NCBI RefSeq assembly: GCF_023065955.2
Contig: NW_026622852.1
Span: 8,973,423-9,037,422 of the forward strand
Direction of reading: 5' to 3'
Source of the DNA: Ursus arctos
Taxonomy: Eukaryota; Chordata; Mammalia; Carnivora; Ursidae
DNA length: 64,000 bases
Shown here piece after piece: positions 54,598-64,000 of the stretch. Made by a program: the position numbers and the translations under genes. How positions within the stretch are numbered: the stretch's first letter is position 1; each line of letters begins with the position of its first letter. Under the pieces are notes generated by a model. The model was not told the origin of the DNA. It did not search any database and saw nothing but the letters and a program-made list of their open reading frames with translations.

Positions 54598-57500
54598 AAG
54601 CTTGATGAGGGGGAGAGAAAAGGAACTCCAAAGCAGCCACATCCCAAACTGGTTCGAAAGTAACTATAGACCGTTCACATCACATGTCAGCCTCTAACAA
54701 GGAGGTTTGGTTGAGTTGATCACGTTTGTCATTTTTCACGCACTTACACGGTTCACCCGGATGAACTGCGCCTTCTTTCACGGGGCTCCTCCCTCTTGCC
54801 GCTTTCCCCACCCCGCCTCCTGAACACGGGCCCCCGATCTGATGGGCTATTTCAATCCTGCCTTTGATGAAGAGGGTCAGCTTGGCACCCAGGTGATTTC
54901 CTTGTAGATTTAGAACATTTACTTTCTTCCTGCTGGATCCCTCTCAGAGATACCATCAAACCTCTACCTACGCAATTAGTTTTCACAGGTGGCTGTTTTG
55001 CCTCCAGTAAAACTCCTTTCTTTCTCCTTCTGCAAGTCAAAGCAGAGCGAATGCACATGAAAACATTTCAGATATGAAATAAACACTTTCATAAAGGCAG
55101 CGATGATGCAAGGCTTCGTTCGGGACTGACCCAAACTACAGAGCCAGGATCAAAGTTGAGGAGGAATCGCTTCTGGGAGAAGGAGCAGACTGAGATTTGC
55201 AGGCTGGACATGGGAAAGGGAAGGGAAGCCACAACTGATGCTGGTTCATAATCGCTAGGGGTTTCCTGAGGTTGGTAAACACTGACTGTTGAAAGTCTGC
55301 GCTCACCATGCACACACCTGAGAGGGGGGGACAAAGATGTTCCTCCCCAGGAATGAGGCAGTCCTTTCATTCTTTGTTTGGTTCCTGTTGCACCAGAATG
55401 GTCTCTACACCAAACTAGAAAGTTGTGAGAGGTAGTTGTTTCTCTGGTCCTTAGCCTAGAAGAAAGTTCCAGTGTTAGAGGCAGCCATTTGCAAAGGAAA
55501 AAAAGGTTCAATGTCGACATAAATCCCTTGAACTAAACATCTGTTTAAACGGTTTCTAGGTCAGGGGTCTAAAACTGTGACACACCAGGGGTGCAGACAT
55601 GATTTCTTTCCCAAGGTCTCCAAGTACCGCGGCGTGCACAAGCCCGCAATATTGTTTAAACATCTGGCCCGCTTCCCCCAAAGAAAAGGGCTGAGAGGGC
55701 GGGTTGGTGTGGCTTTTTGTTTTAACCTATAACATGATTTTCTTATTTGTACAGCCTCCAAATAAACTACTGTTAAAACAAGGTGGGTTTTTTTCCTTTA
55801 ATGTATTATTCAAAGGTACACGTTCCAACGGCATCTTGAATGGCACGAAGGCTGCAAACTCAGGGATGTGCGTGAAGAAATGGTTGCCATCGATCCTTCC
55901 CTGTGAAGAAAAACTCTTCCAGAATTCCTCGTTTCCACATTTTCCTTCATTGCTCTGACAAAATAAAGCACGTACCCTTATTTTTGAGTCATTTTCTGTA
56001 CCTTGTATTTGTCTATGCAAGAAAGACGGTGTTTAAAATATGAAAACATAAACTCATCCCAACACAATGGGGAGAAGGGGGTGCAGCCTCCCCAACAGCC
56101 TGGTTCAACCCCTAATACATGTGGGATTCAACACTGGTGACCACAAAGGGCTCTAAGTGACCACACACAGGTTCGCTGCCCAGAATTCTCATACTCACAG
56201 CTCAAATCGCCCAAAGAATTTGTGTTACGTATTCATTATGAAGAACAATTATGGACCTACACTATCACCTTCATGACTGAAGAGCTTAGGAACAGGAAGA
56301 GGGAAAGGGAGCCCCAGACATACAGAGTAGCCTGTTCAGTAGAAGGGGGGGAAAACGTACAATCTATGAACCCAATCACCAGGGTTTATGCTCAGGGATT
56401 GGTAATTACTCATTCCCGCCAAACCCCCAAAACTATTACTGTGCCTATGTTATGTCTCTGCCCCCCGAAACATGCTGGAGGTTAAAAGGCAATCCAAAAA
56501 AAAACTGAGTTCAAGCGAGAAGGAGTGATTTTGCTGACATAGGGTAGAACAATACTCCATGCTTGTCAAATATAATAAAGGGATTAGAGTTTTGTTTTGA
56601 TTTATGTTAATGCACAGAGGAAGAAAGGAGACAAACTCCAAACATCTTGCCTCTAGCCCAGACTTCCGGCCTACGGGAACAAATTCTCCCAAAGAACATT
56701 AGAGAAAAACAGAAGTGGCCCACTTAAAACCGACCAAAAAGAGAAGCAAGTAGATATTCCCACAAATACTAGATATATGTTCTATTTCAAAAAGTCAAAT
56801 GCTTTTTGCCTCCCTCTCTGCTTCCAGGAGAGGTGATCCATTACACACCTCCTGCCTTTTCTGCTCATCCTCTCAACAACCACTCTTCCATCCAGGGAAA
56901 GCTGTTTCTATACTTAGGCCATTTTTTTACAATTCGAAGTGTATGCCCAATAAATAATGTTGTCGGAATAAAGAAAGTGACTGGAAGAGGTTTAAATAAT
57001 ATTACCAAAATAGAGAGACCAAAGGAACCCTACTGTCTATGCACCTAGACCACGCATCTTGCCATGGTTTCTTCGGGAAAGTAAAAACGATCAGTGATGA
57101 CTTTTTATGCATCCGAGGATTATCCAGTATATAATAAGACAAACATTTTCATTAATTATCCAAAGGCTCTGTTTTGCTACATCTTCTCCTACAACGTTAC
57201 ATAGATACTCTTTCCTGGATCTGTCTTATTTCCAACAGACTGTATTTGTAGGGGATGGAGAAGAGAAGAATTTCAAACAATCCTGAAAATATAAATTTGA
57301 AAATTCCAGTCAGAGAAGGTCGGGGCCAAGAAGAAACTTGAAAGGAAATCTGGGCTATCCCTCCACCGGAGGCAAAGCCACACCTACAGCAACCTAGGCA
57401 GATAATCATCTAATCTAATTCAAAAATAAATCAGGTTCCATAAATTCCCTCCCTAATGCATTCCTGTGCCTGACACCCTTCTCCTGGTGAAATTCCTTTT

Positions 57501-57600
57501 CAGGCTGAGCCTAAGCGCATTCAGTCGTTATCGATTGTGTTACGTGAGTAAAAAGGCAGATTTAGTGGACAACGCAAGCAGCTCTGTAAGATCAGTCGTA
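54598..57600. other. Unique DNA, no gene recognised
   Basis: Three kilobases with no repeat family I can name. The longest ORF (55089-55520, minus, 143 codons) has no domain or splice context that I recognise. Some sequence at 54760-54850 is C-rich. Confidence 0.35.
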
Positions 57601-57607
57601 AGAAATT

Positions 57608-57627
57608 ACCGATCAGCAGTGATCGGT
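57608..57627. repeat. Perfect 8-bp-stem inverted repeat
   Basis: ACCGATCA and TGATCGGT flank a GCAG loop. The short segment around it (57580-57700) is richer in CpG and GATC-type motifs than its neighbours. Confidence 0.85.
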
Positions 57628-57800
57628 TTCGGCTAGGTAGATCTGGGTCCCAGCAACGCCCTTTGGATCGGGATCCAGAGCAAAGGTAGAGGCTTCCATT
57701 GCGTGAATCGGACGTTATATACCATACTTGCAACTAGGAACATCTACCACCCAACTATCCATCTGTCTACAACCCATAAACAGTATCCAGCTACAAGAAA

Positions 57801-58192
57801 GATGTTATGGACTTAATGTTTGTGTACCCCCCAACACACACCAAAATTCGTATGTGGAAGCCCCAGCTTCTGGTGTGATCCTGTTTGGAGACAGGGTGTC
57901 TACGGAGGTACTGAGGATCAAATAAGGTGATAAGGGCAGGGCCCTAATGTGATAGGGTTAGTGTTCCTCTAAGAAGAGAAAGAACACTGGAGATCTTGTT
58001 TGCTCTATCTCTGCCAGAGTGAGGACACAGTGAGAAGGGAGCCGATAAGCCAAAAAAGGAGGCCTCAGAACAAAACATCCTTGCCTATACCTTGATCTCA
58101 GACCTCTCAGCCTCCAGAACTGTGAGAACTAAGTAGATGTTGTTTAAGCCACTCCGATGTTTTGTTAGGGCAGCCGGAGCGGACTAAGACCG
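57801..58192 (+). mobile_element. MaLR-type LTR (old ERVL-related solo LTR)
   Basis: 'ATGGACTTAATGTTTGTGTACC', 'CTGTTTGGAGACAGGG', 'GATAGGGTTAGTGTTCCTC', 'AGTGAGGACACAGTGAGAAGG', 'CAGCCTCCAGAACTGTGAG' and 'GCGGACTAAGAC' follow the LTR end to end. No internal region adjoins. Better preserved than the copy at 41.05 kb. Confidence 0.85.
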
Positions 58193-58304
58193 TGATGTAC
58201 CGTGAACACCACCGTCATGACTCCGAGGCCCTCTCTGTAGACGCTCATCTGTCCTCTCCTAACATCTCTGACACAGCACCCCTCCCGCTTTCAGGATGAC
58301 TCCT

Positions 58305-58620
58305 TCTAGTTTACTTATTCACTTAGCACACGTGTGCTGAGCAGCGGCTCTGGGGCAGGCATGGAGCTACATGCTGGAGATACACGTGTTAATGAGTTTA
58401 CAGCGTAGTGGGGAGAAGGAGAACTAAAGAAGCAATCCCAAAACTATGTGGTAAGCCCTATGACAGGAGAGTACAGAGTGCTGTAAGAGCTCATACGAGA
58501 AGCAACCATCTCAGAAAAGGGTGGGGGGACCAACTTACTACAATAGAAAATGTCTCAGAAGGACCCAGAAGGAAGAATCACCGTGAGGCAGCTGAAGGAT
58601 GGAGGATGGGGGTCTTGGTT
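58305..58620 (+). mobile_element. Ancient interspersed repeat, family not assigned
   Basis: 'TTATTCACTTAGCACACGTG', 'GGGGCAGGCATGGAGCTAC', 'TGCTGGAGATACACGTG' and 'GAGTTTACAGCGTAGTGG' follow the same old repeat as 24.1, 32.4 and 39.8 kb. Confidence 0.55.
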
Positions 58621-58639
58621 AAATGACAGTGTACAAAGG

Positions 58640-59060
58640 TCCTGGGCTGGAAAGTGTGGGTTCCTCTCCCCTAGTCACTCACTGTAAACATCCCTCAAGG
58701 GTCAGCTGCAGCCCCTCTCCAAAAACCTTCCTTCCCCTGGCAGCCCCACTGACTTCCAAGTCCTCAGCTATGCTCGAATCTGTATTCCCAATCATAACCT
58801 GCCTCTTGTGCTGTAAGCGCTCTTTTTAATTGGCTGGTCATCCATTCGGCAGGGCATGGGACCAACAGCTTGTCTAAAACCCAAATCTTTTACCGGGCCT
58901 CAGATCTGTTCTTCCTCTTGTACGGCCTCAAGATTCACCCAGGGGAGCAGACCTCTGCCCTCTCCCCACCCTTCATGCCCATCCAACCCTCAAGGTCTAG
59001 CTCCTCAGTACTTCCAAATTCCTGTCCATTCCCACTGTTCCTGCTCTCAGTTGGATCCTA
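58640..59060 (+). mobile_element. L2-like fragments, plus strand
   Basis: 'CCAAAAACCTTCCTTCCCC' and 'ACCTGCCTCTTGTGCTGTAAG' recall L2 3' wording; 58900-59060 is C/T-rich with a similar character. Boundaries uncertain; overlapping ORFs are shadows. Confidence 0.45.
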
Positions 59061-59805
59061 AGCATCAAATTTGAGGGCTGATTTTTTTGTACAAGTAAGG
59101 ACTTGACACTTCGCTTAATGGAAGGCAGCAATAATCCACTGATGAAAACACAAAATTCAAGGGACGAAGGCAGACACAAAGTAGAGATACTATCCTAGAA
59201 TCCCAACAGAGAGAAACAGACAAATGAGCACACATTTTGAGTTCTGAGCTTCCTGGTACCCTGGGAAAAGGAGAAAACCAGACTGATGACACAATTCTCC
59301 TTATAGGATAAAAAGAGGGATGTCAATAAATCTGTTGCCTGGCAGCGATTTCTCAGAAAACCGGATTAGTGGGAGGTGAATAAGGGACACTGAAAAACAT
59401 CACAGGAAAAAGTAGCCTTTCTGTAAAACGGGCAAAGGTCTTCCATATATGGATCTTGTACATATAAGATATTTCCTAAATATTTCATTTACAGTGAGGC
59501 TCACCTAAGACTAAATCAGGATTCCGCAAGTGCAGTCTATACCGAAATACAGTGAACCGCTTCGTACAGATAGCTTTCTGATAATCCTGAACGGTTAACC
59601 TGTCCCTGAGGTTATCTCTGTAAGTGCAAATGCCTCGAAAGGACTTTTAACCAAGGCTGTATTCGTAAGTGAGGTCACAAATTAGTACCAAAAATACTAT
59701 GATATTAAGCTACTTATTTTTTCATATTTCATTCCAACAGAAAGGCTTTCCCCGAGAAACTTAACAAAGACCTCTTACCCAATCTCCAATTTAACCTACA
59801 CACTT
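59061..59805. other. Unique DNA, nothing recognised
   Basis: No repeat family or exon identified. Confidence 0.4.
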
Positions 59806-59809
59806 GCAT

Positions 59810-60025
59810 CGTATCATTCTATTGGCTGCCTCCTAGCAGGCAGGCCAATCTGCAGTCACTTACTTATTAATTTGGTGGTGGTGGTTTGATCGATCATTCT
59901 CCCCCAAGATAAGGTAAGCTCCCTGAGGCCAGAGGTCATGTCTGGCTTGTTGACTACTGTATCCACAGCCCTTAGAAATGTCACTGGCATGCAGCAGGTA
60001 TTCAATAAATTTTTTTAATCATTGA
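59810..60025 (+). mobile_element. L2 3'-end, plus strand
   Basis: 'GTAAGCTCCCTGAGGCCAGAG', 'GTCATGTCTGGCTTG', 'CTACTGTATCCACAGCCC' and 'CAGCAGGTATTCAATAAATT' are the L2 3' terminus. A second L2 begins about 100 bases further on. Confidence 0.85.
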
Positions 60026-60114
60026 GATGAATAGACATGTCGTCCATGGTTTTTGCTCTAAATCTTTATATGTTGTACCCCCTATGTGCGGAGAAGACAA
60101 AGATACTATTTTAC

Positions 60115-60765
60115 ATGAGAATGTAAAAGCGTGGCTTAAAATGCCTTCCTCTCCTAACTCCATTTTTCTCTTCTCTAATCCATCCTCCATTTTGCTGTCA
60201 GGGTTGTCTTCTAAAAGGCAATCTGATCATAACTGCTCAAACACTTCAAGAGTTACCCATTGGAAGCTCTTCATCATGGCAGCTGAAGCCCTCTGCAACC
60301 CTAACATGTCAGTCTACTCTCTTACGACTCTCCCCGCTCCCCCTCCCAGATTTGCTCATGAAGCTTTGCCCACTCGCCCTATCCATTCCCAAAGACACCT
60401 TTTCTTACGCTATTCCCAGCCTCCAGGACCCCCATTCCTCACATTCATGTCTGAGGAAACTGTACTCCTTTTTCAAGCACTTTTCTTGAGTCACTGAGCC
60501 TTCACTGACTTCTCATGAATGACTGAATCCCCTCTTGTGCATGCCAATGGCACTTTTAGCTGCCTGTATGGCATCGTCCATCATGTTTTATATGATATAG
60601 GTGGTTAGCTTTCTGTTTCCATTACTAGATTAGATTATAAACTTGAGATGAGGGATCGTTGGAATTATTGGTCTTTGTATTTCCCCAACCTTTAGCACAC
60701 AGCAAGGCATACAGTAGGCACTAAACAAATGTTCATTGGATTAAACATCTGCATAATTTGAAGAA
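60115..60765 (+). mobile_element. L2, long 3' fragment, plus strand
   Basis: 'ATCCATCCTCCATTTTGCTG', 'AAAAGGCAATCTGATCATAAC', 'GCTGAAGCCCTCTGCAACCC', 'TAGATTATAAACTTGAGATG' and 'ACAGTAGGCACTAAACAAATG' give the L2 order from ORF2 C-terminus to 3' end. It is the best-preserved L2 here. The 156-codon ORF at 60027-60497, the longest in the window, spans it and is not a gene. Confidence 0.92.
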
Positions 60766-60792
60766 CTACAGAGGCATTGATGGTGGTTGCTC

Positions 60793-61000
60793 TGGATTTC
60801 AATTTTTTAAAATATTTCGTTTATTTATTTGAGAGAGAAAGAGTGAGGGAGAACATGAGAGAGGCAGAGGGAGAAGCAGACTCCCTGCTGAGCAAGGGAG
60901 ACCCATATGGGGCTTGATCCTGGGACTCCGGGATCATGACCCAAGCCAAAGGCAGATGCTTAACCAACTGAGCCACCCAGGCGCCCCTGGACTTCAATTT
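60793..61000 (-). mobile_element. SINEC, minus strand
   Basis: Body 60806-60987, ending GCCACCCAGGCGCCCC. Flanks TGGATTTCAATTT (60793-60805) and TGGACTTCAATTT (60988-61000) differ by one base. General caniform type with 'CTCCCTGCTGAGCAAGGGAG'. Inserted just beyond the L2 3' end. Confidence 0.97.
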
Positions 61001-62335
61001 CATATAGTTGAAAATCCAGATACAGCAAAACCGTTTACTGGAATAGAGGTTGAATTAGTACCCACTTTACTAGCCAGCAGTGTCATATTAGTAATTGTTG
61101 CATGCAGTTCTCCTGTTGTAGGAAAATTATTTAAGTTCCAGCATAGAAATGCTCATTTTTTCCTAACAATGACTCATGTTATGAGGTGCTCTACTATATT
61201 AAAAACAGTTTTACGGACGGCGTCCGTAGACTGACCTTTTATTTTTCTTAACCTGACATCACCTATAACACTGTCTCTCTTTCTGTGCATATTTAAAATG
61301 ATTCAGGGACTTTTTCATCCTCCTTCGCTGATAAAAAGACAGGCATTTTTCAAATGCTGCCTCAAATGTGACACTAGGGTTTTTTTTCCCTCTTTTTTAA
61401 CATTACAGAATACCGAAAACCTTATATTTGAAGAAGTCTTCTAAGTACAAGTTTCAGAGCTATAACTGTGCCATTTCTTCATTACTTTCCGTACTGCCCC
61501 CCCACCAAGATTCAGTTTGCCAAATTACAACATCATTTCCAAAAGTACTACCAATCAGCAGAGACGGCAATGAATGAATTCTTCCGTATGCATCTGTCAG
61601 GCTATTGAGCGATAAAGCATACAGGCTAGCAGAATGGTATTGAGACATATGTGTTCTTACCATCTGCACACGTTGCAGCAATGCATTTCACACATAAGAT
61701 ACGTCTGAAGCCTCATTTTACACACGAAGAAGAAAAGCATTCATGCCAACCCCCAGCACAATCCACGTCACGTCGGATTCACAGTTGGTGGCTCTAGGTT
61801 ACTTTATGTTACATATGCCTGTATGTCCAGAATTTTTTCTTGTGAAAAACGATGTAGACATAAAATCAGACATCTCCTTTAGTCGGAGGATACCGGCTTT
61901 CATTACGCTACCAAAATCCCAGACACACGAAAACAGAGTATTAGGAAACAAATTTCAGTGCCTTCTCAGAACTCATAATTTTTACTTTAAGCATGCCTCA
62001 AAACTAAAGAACGGAGAGGAAGTTGAACTGCATAAGAAAAACAAAGTGGCAAGCTATGTATGTTAATTTTGCATTACATATTTTGGAAGGGCAAATTTGT
62101 TATTTATACAGGTGCTACCTGACCTCTGTCCCACGAGTTATTCATTTTAACCTATTAATAAGCTACACTATAAACAACAATGAAAGTTACGTGACCTTGC
62201 ACAGCTGTCTCAAGCCACTGTACTTCTAGCGTTAAGGAAACTGTGAGATGACCCTGTTGTCAGAACACACTAAATCTGTCTGAATCAGGGAAAACAAGAC
62301 TTATTCTCCAAAGGCTAAAACAAAAATCCTGGGCA
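61001..62335. other. AT-rich unique DNA, nothing recognised
   Basis: ACGGACGGCGTCCGTAGA at about 61213-61230 holds the inverted pair ACGGAC/GTCCGT. ORFs (e.g. 61743-62066) have no known product. Confidence 0.4.
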
Positions 62336-62685
62336 GACTTGCTGCTCCCACTGTACAGTTAGTTACCATTGTTATTTATTATTTATGATTTACCTATGTT
62401 TTTCGTATAAGCATTACAGGAAGCTTTTATGCTGCCTGTGGCCCGTAATCAGTTGCTTATTGCCAAGGGAAAGACTTTTTCCCCAGAAAGACAATCTGTG
62501 CACACACTAATTTGAAAGACAGGATAGGAGCTGCAAGTGTTTTAATAGCCCATTATCAAAAATTATCCCTTGGCTATAAAATCCCCAGACCATTGGCTTG
62601 AGATCAGCTCAAAGAAAAATGAGATTACAGAATTTAATCTAGTGAAGGGGAGTGAGAGATGAGTTTTAAAAAGCCTTAGATCACC
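62336..62685. other. Candidate conserved non-coding block
   Basis: Unique sequence rich in transcription-factor-like cores: CCATTGTTATTTATTATTTATG (SOX/FOX-like), CCCGTAATCAGTTGC, CCCATTATC and GGCTATAAAATCC. No repeat signature and no coding frame. Conservation is inferred by appearance only. Confidence 0.3.
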
Positions 62686-62710
62686 AAAAAAAAAAAAAAA
62701 AAAAAAAAAA
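62686..62710. repeat. A25 run
   Basis: Homopolymer followed by GGAGGCAGAGG; no SINE body precedes it. Confidence 0.92.
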
Positions 62711-63495
62711 GGAGGCAGAGGACAGAAACAAGATCAGTTTAGATTAAACCCTCCACATGTTTACCTCATACAAATCTGACATGTTCCAAGATTGATTTTA
62801 ATTTTTCAAAGTATGCTGTTAACTTTGCAACATTTTAATAAAGAGTGGAAAATGCTCAGAAAAAAAATTATATAGTGAGGTGACAGGAAACAAAACAGCA
62901 TTTTGTCTTAAATTTGCACAACCTAATTTACAGCAATAAAGCAGAACCTATGAGTTCTGGTAAATGTCAGGGCCGTCATGTCCATTACATATGTGGGTAG
63001 GTATGAAGCAGAGTCTCCGTAGGCCCTTCAAAAATTGCACACAGCCGCTCTAATGCAAACCAGAAGTCTCAGACTGCTGGATGAACACTCCGATTCATTC
63101 CCATGTGGATATTTAGAGAGGGTCCCCTCCACCCCCACCCCATCCTCATTTATGTACATTTCAAGGGACCAACCCCAACCCGGGGCATGACCATGGAGGT
63201 GGCTCCTGAGAAGACAACGCCCACCACAACACAATGTGGCCCAGCCCCTGCAAAGAAAGCATCAGTCCTGTAGAGCCTCCCCCTCTCCCCACAACCTCTG
63301 CTCTCTTACATCTCCTCCCCCTTCTCCTCCCCCCTCCCCTCCCCACGAGCATCTGCCTTGCCCAATCTCGCCTGGGCCAGCTCCAATAACAACATCTGCT
63401 TGGCAGCTTTTCAAGCCCACGGATAGTTATCTAACTGAGGCTTTTGTGCTGTACTGTTTATTCTATGTGAAGAAATGCCTCCTTAGTTGAAAGAG
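62711..63495. other. Unique DNA with C-rich tract
   Basis: A 34-nt pure C/T run lies at 63311-63344. The ORF at 63236-63490 takes its Ser/Pro-rich part from it. No exon supported. Confidence 0.4.
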
Positions 63496-63650
63496 TACTT
63501 TAGAAAAACTGTGCGGCTATTAGCAAGTGAAACACAAGGCTAATAACCCCCACCTGCTCATCAAATTAATTATGACATCTGAGTCATTATAACTCAGAAA
63601 GAAAACACGACTGCAGATTTGTCACATGTAGGAATAAACATGTATTAGGA
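63496..63650. other. Candidate conserved non-coding block
   Basis: Contains AAATTAATTATGACATC (homeodomain-type core) followed within 20 bases by TGAGTCATTATAACTCAG (AP-1/MAF-like, partly palindromic). No repeat signature. Confidence 0.3.
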
Positions 63651-64000
63651 CCCGAAAAAAAAAATCAGACCAAGAGACTCAGCTGGACAAAACACATGCT
63701 TCCACCTTTCGGAGACCGGAATTATGGATCCTAGCTTTCCAAGTGAACGGACGGACAAGGACGAGCGGAGGGCCAGCCACACTACTGCCAAATGGAGCAA
63801 AATGAGATCAAGTCAGGGAATATGGAACCTCAAGGAAAACACTTAAGGAGTCCATAATAATTTCTTTAAACAAACCGAAACGCCATACAATGCCTTCCTG
63901 CAGAGGAAAATAGGCTGTCTAGGTTGAAGGCGACCCCATGTCATTTGGCCCATCTTAAATAATAGTCACAAAGACTCAGGATAGAGGATTTTCTCCCCTA
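63651..64000. other. Unique DNA, nothing recognised
   Basis: No repeat family or exon identified up to the right edge. Confidence 0.4.

Noticed and set aside
55089..55520. 143-codon minus-strand ORF
   Set aside because: No recognisable motif, no splice or polyA context, and length within chance for GC-moderate DNA of 64 kb.
60027..60497. 156-codon ORF, the longest in the window
   Set aside because: It lies in a well-recognised L2 3' fragment, starting in the spacer before it; no intact domain or splice context.

Overview
This window looks like euchromatic, non-coding mammalian DNA: gene desert, a very long intron, or flanking sequence. I find no protein-coding gene, rRNA, true tRNA, CRISPR array or bacterial-type feature that I can support. 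Open reading frames of 60-156 codons occur throughout, but the longer ones I traced fall in old transposon remnants or simple repeats, or have no recognisable protein behind them.

The organism is a carnivoran. Thirteen copies of the tRNA-Lys-derived SINEC family are present, with the 'GCCTGGGTGGC(A/T)CAG' head, the A/B-box region, the CT-rich body and the AAATAAATAAAATCTT tail. Several belong to the 'GCTCCTCCGCTGGGAGCCTGCTTCTTCC' subtype, which I associate with bears and pinnipeds more than dogs or cats. An arctoid (ursid or pinniped) is my best inference, not a proof. Older layers are L2 and MIR fragments, MER5A, L1 pieces, MaLR-type LTRs and unassigned ancient repeats.

Layout. 1-230 is a CpG-dense, GC-rich patch with a YY1-like site and may be the edge of a promoter lying to the left. 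0.3-6.2 kb is AT-rich and repeat-poor. 6.2-10.5 kb holds L1, MIR, MER5A, L2 and the first SINEs. 10.5-20 kb has SINEs, MIRs, an LTR-like element and L2 pieces. 20-26 kb includes two AT-rich stretches that look like conserved non-coding DNA and a 61-nt strictly alternating purine-pyrimidine tract. 26.0-26.7 kb is an isolated CpG-dense island running into an L1 3' end. 27-37 kb is repeat-poor except for L2, a (CA)n and one ancient repeat. 37-44 kb combines MIR, L2, SINE and LTR insertions with a GC-rich block at 41.4-42.5 kb that ends in a promoter-like CCAAT/GC-box cluster and a perfect splice donor. 44-64 kb contains a 235-nt pure polypurine tract, a GATA microsatellite, two SINEs inserted at the same spot, several L2 and MIR pieces, and another unique AT-rich block at the right end.

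I see no 'new system' here. The most useful leads are the candidate first exon near 42.35-42.46 kb, the CpG-dense segment at 26.0-26.7 kb, the non-B-DNA tracts at 25.1 kb and 47.0 kb, the recursive-splice-site-like motif at 33.1 kb, and the AT-rich unique blocks that should be tested for deep conservation.
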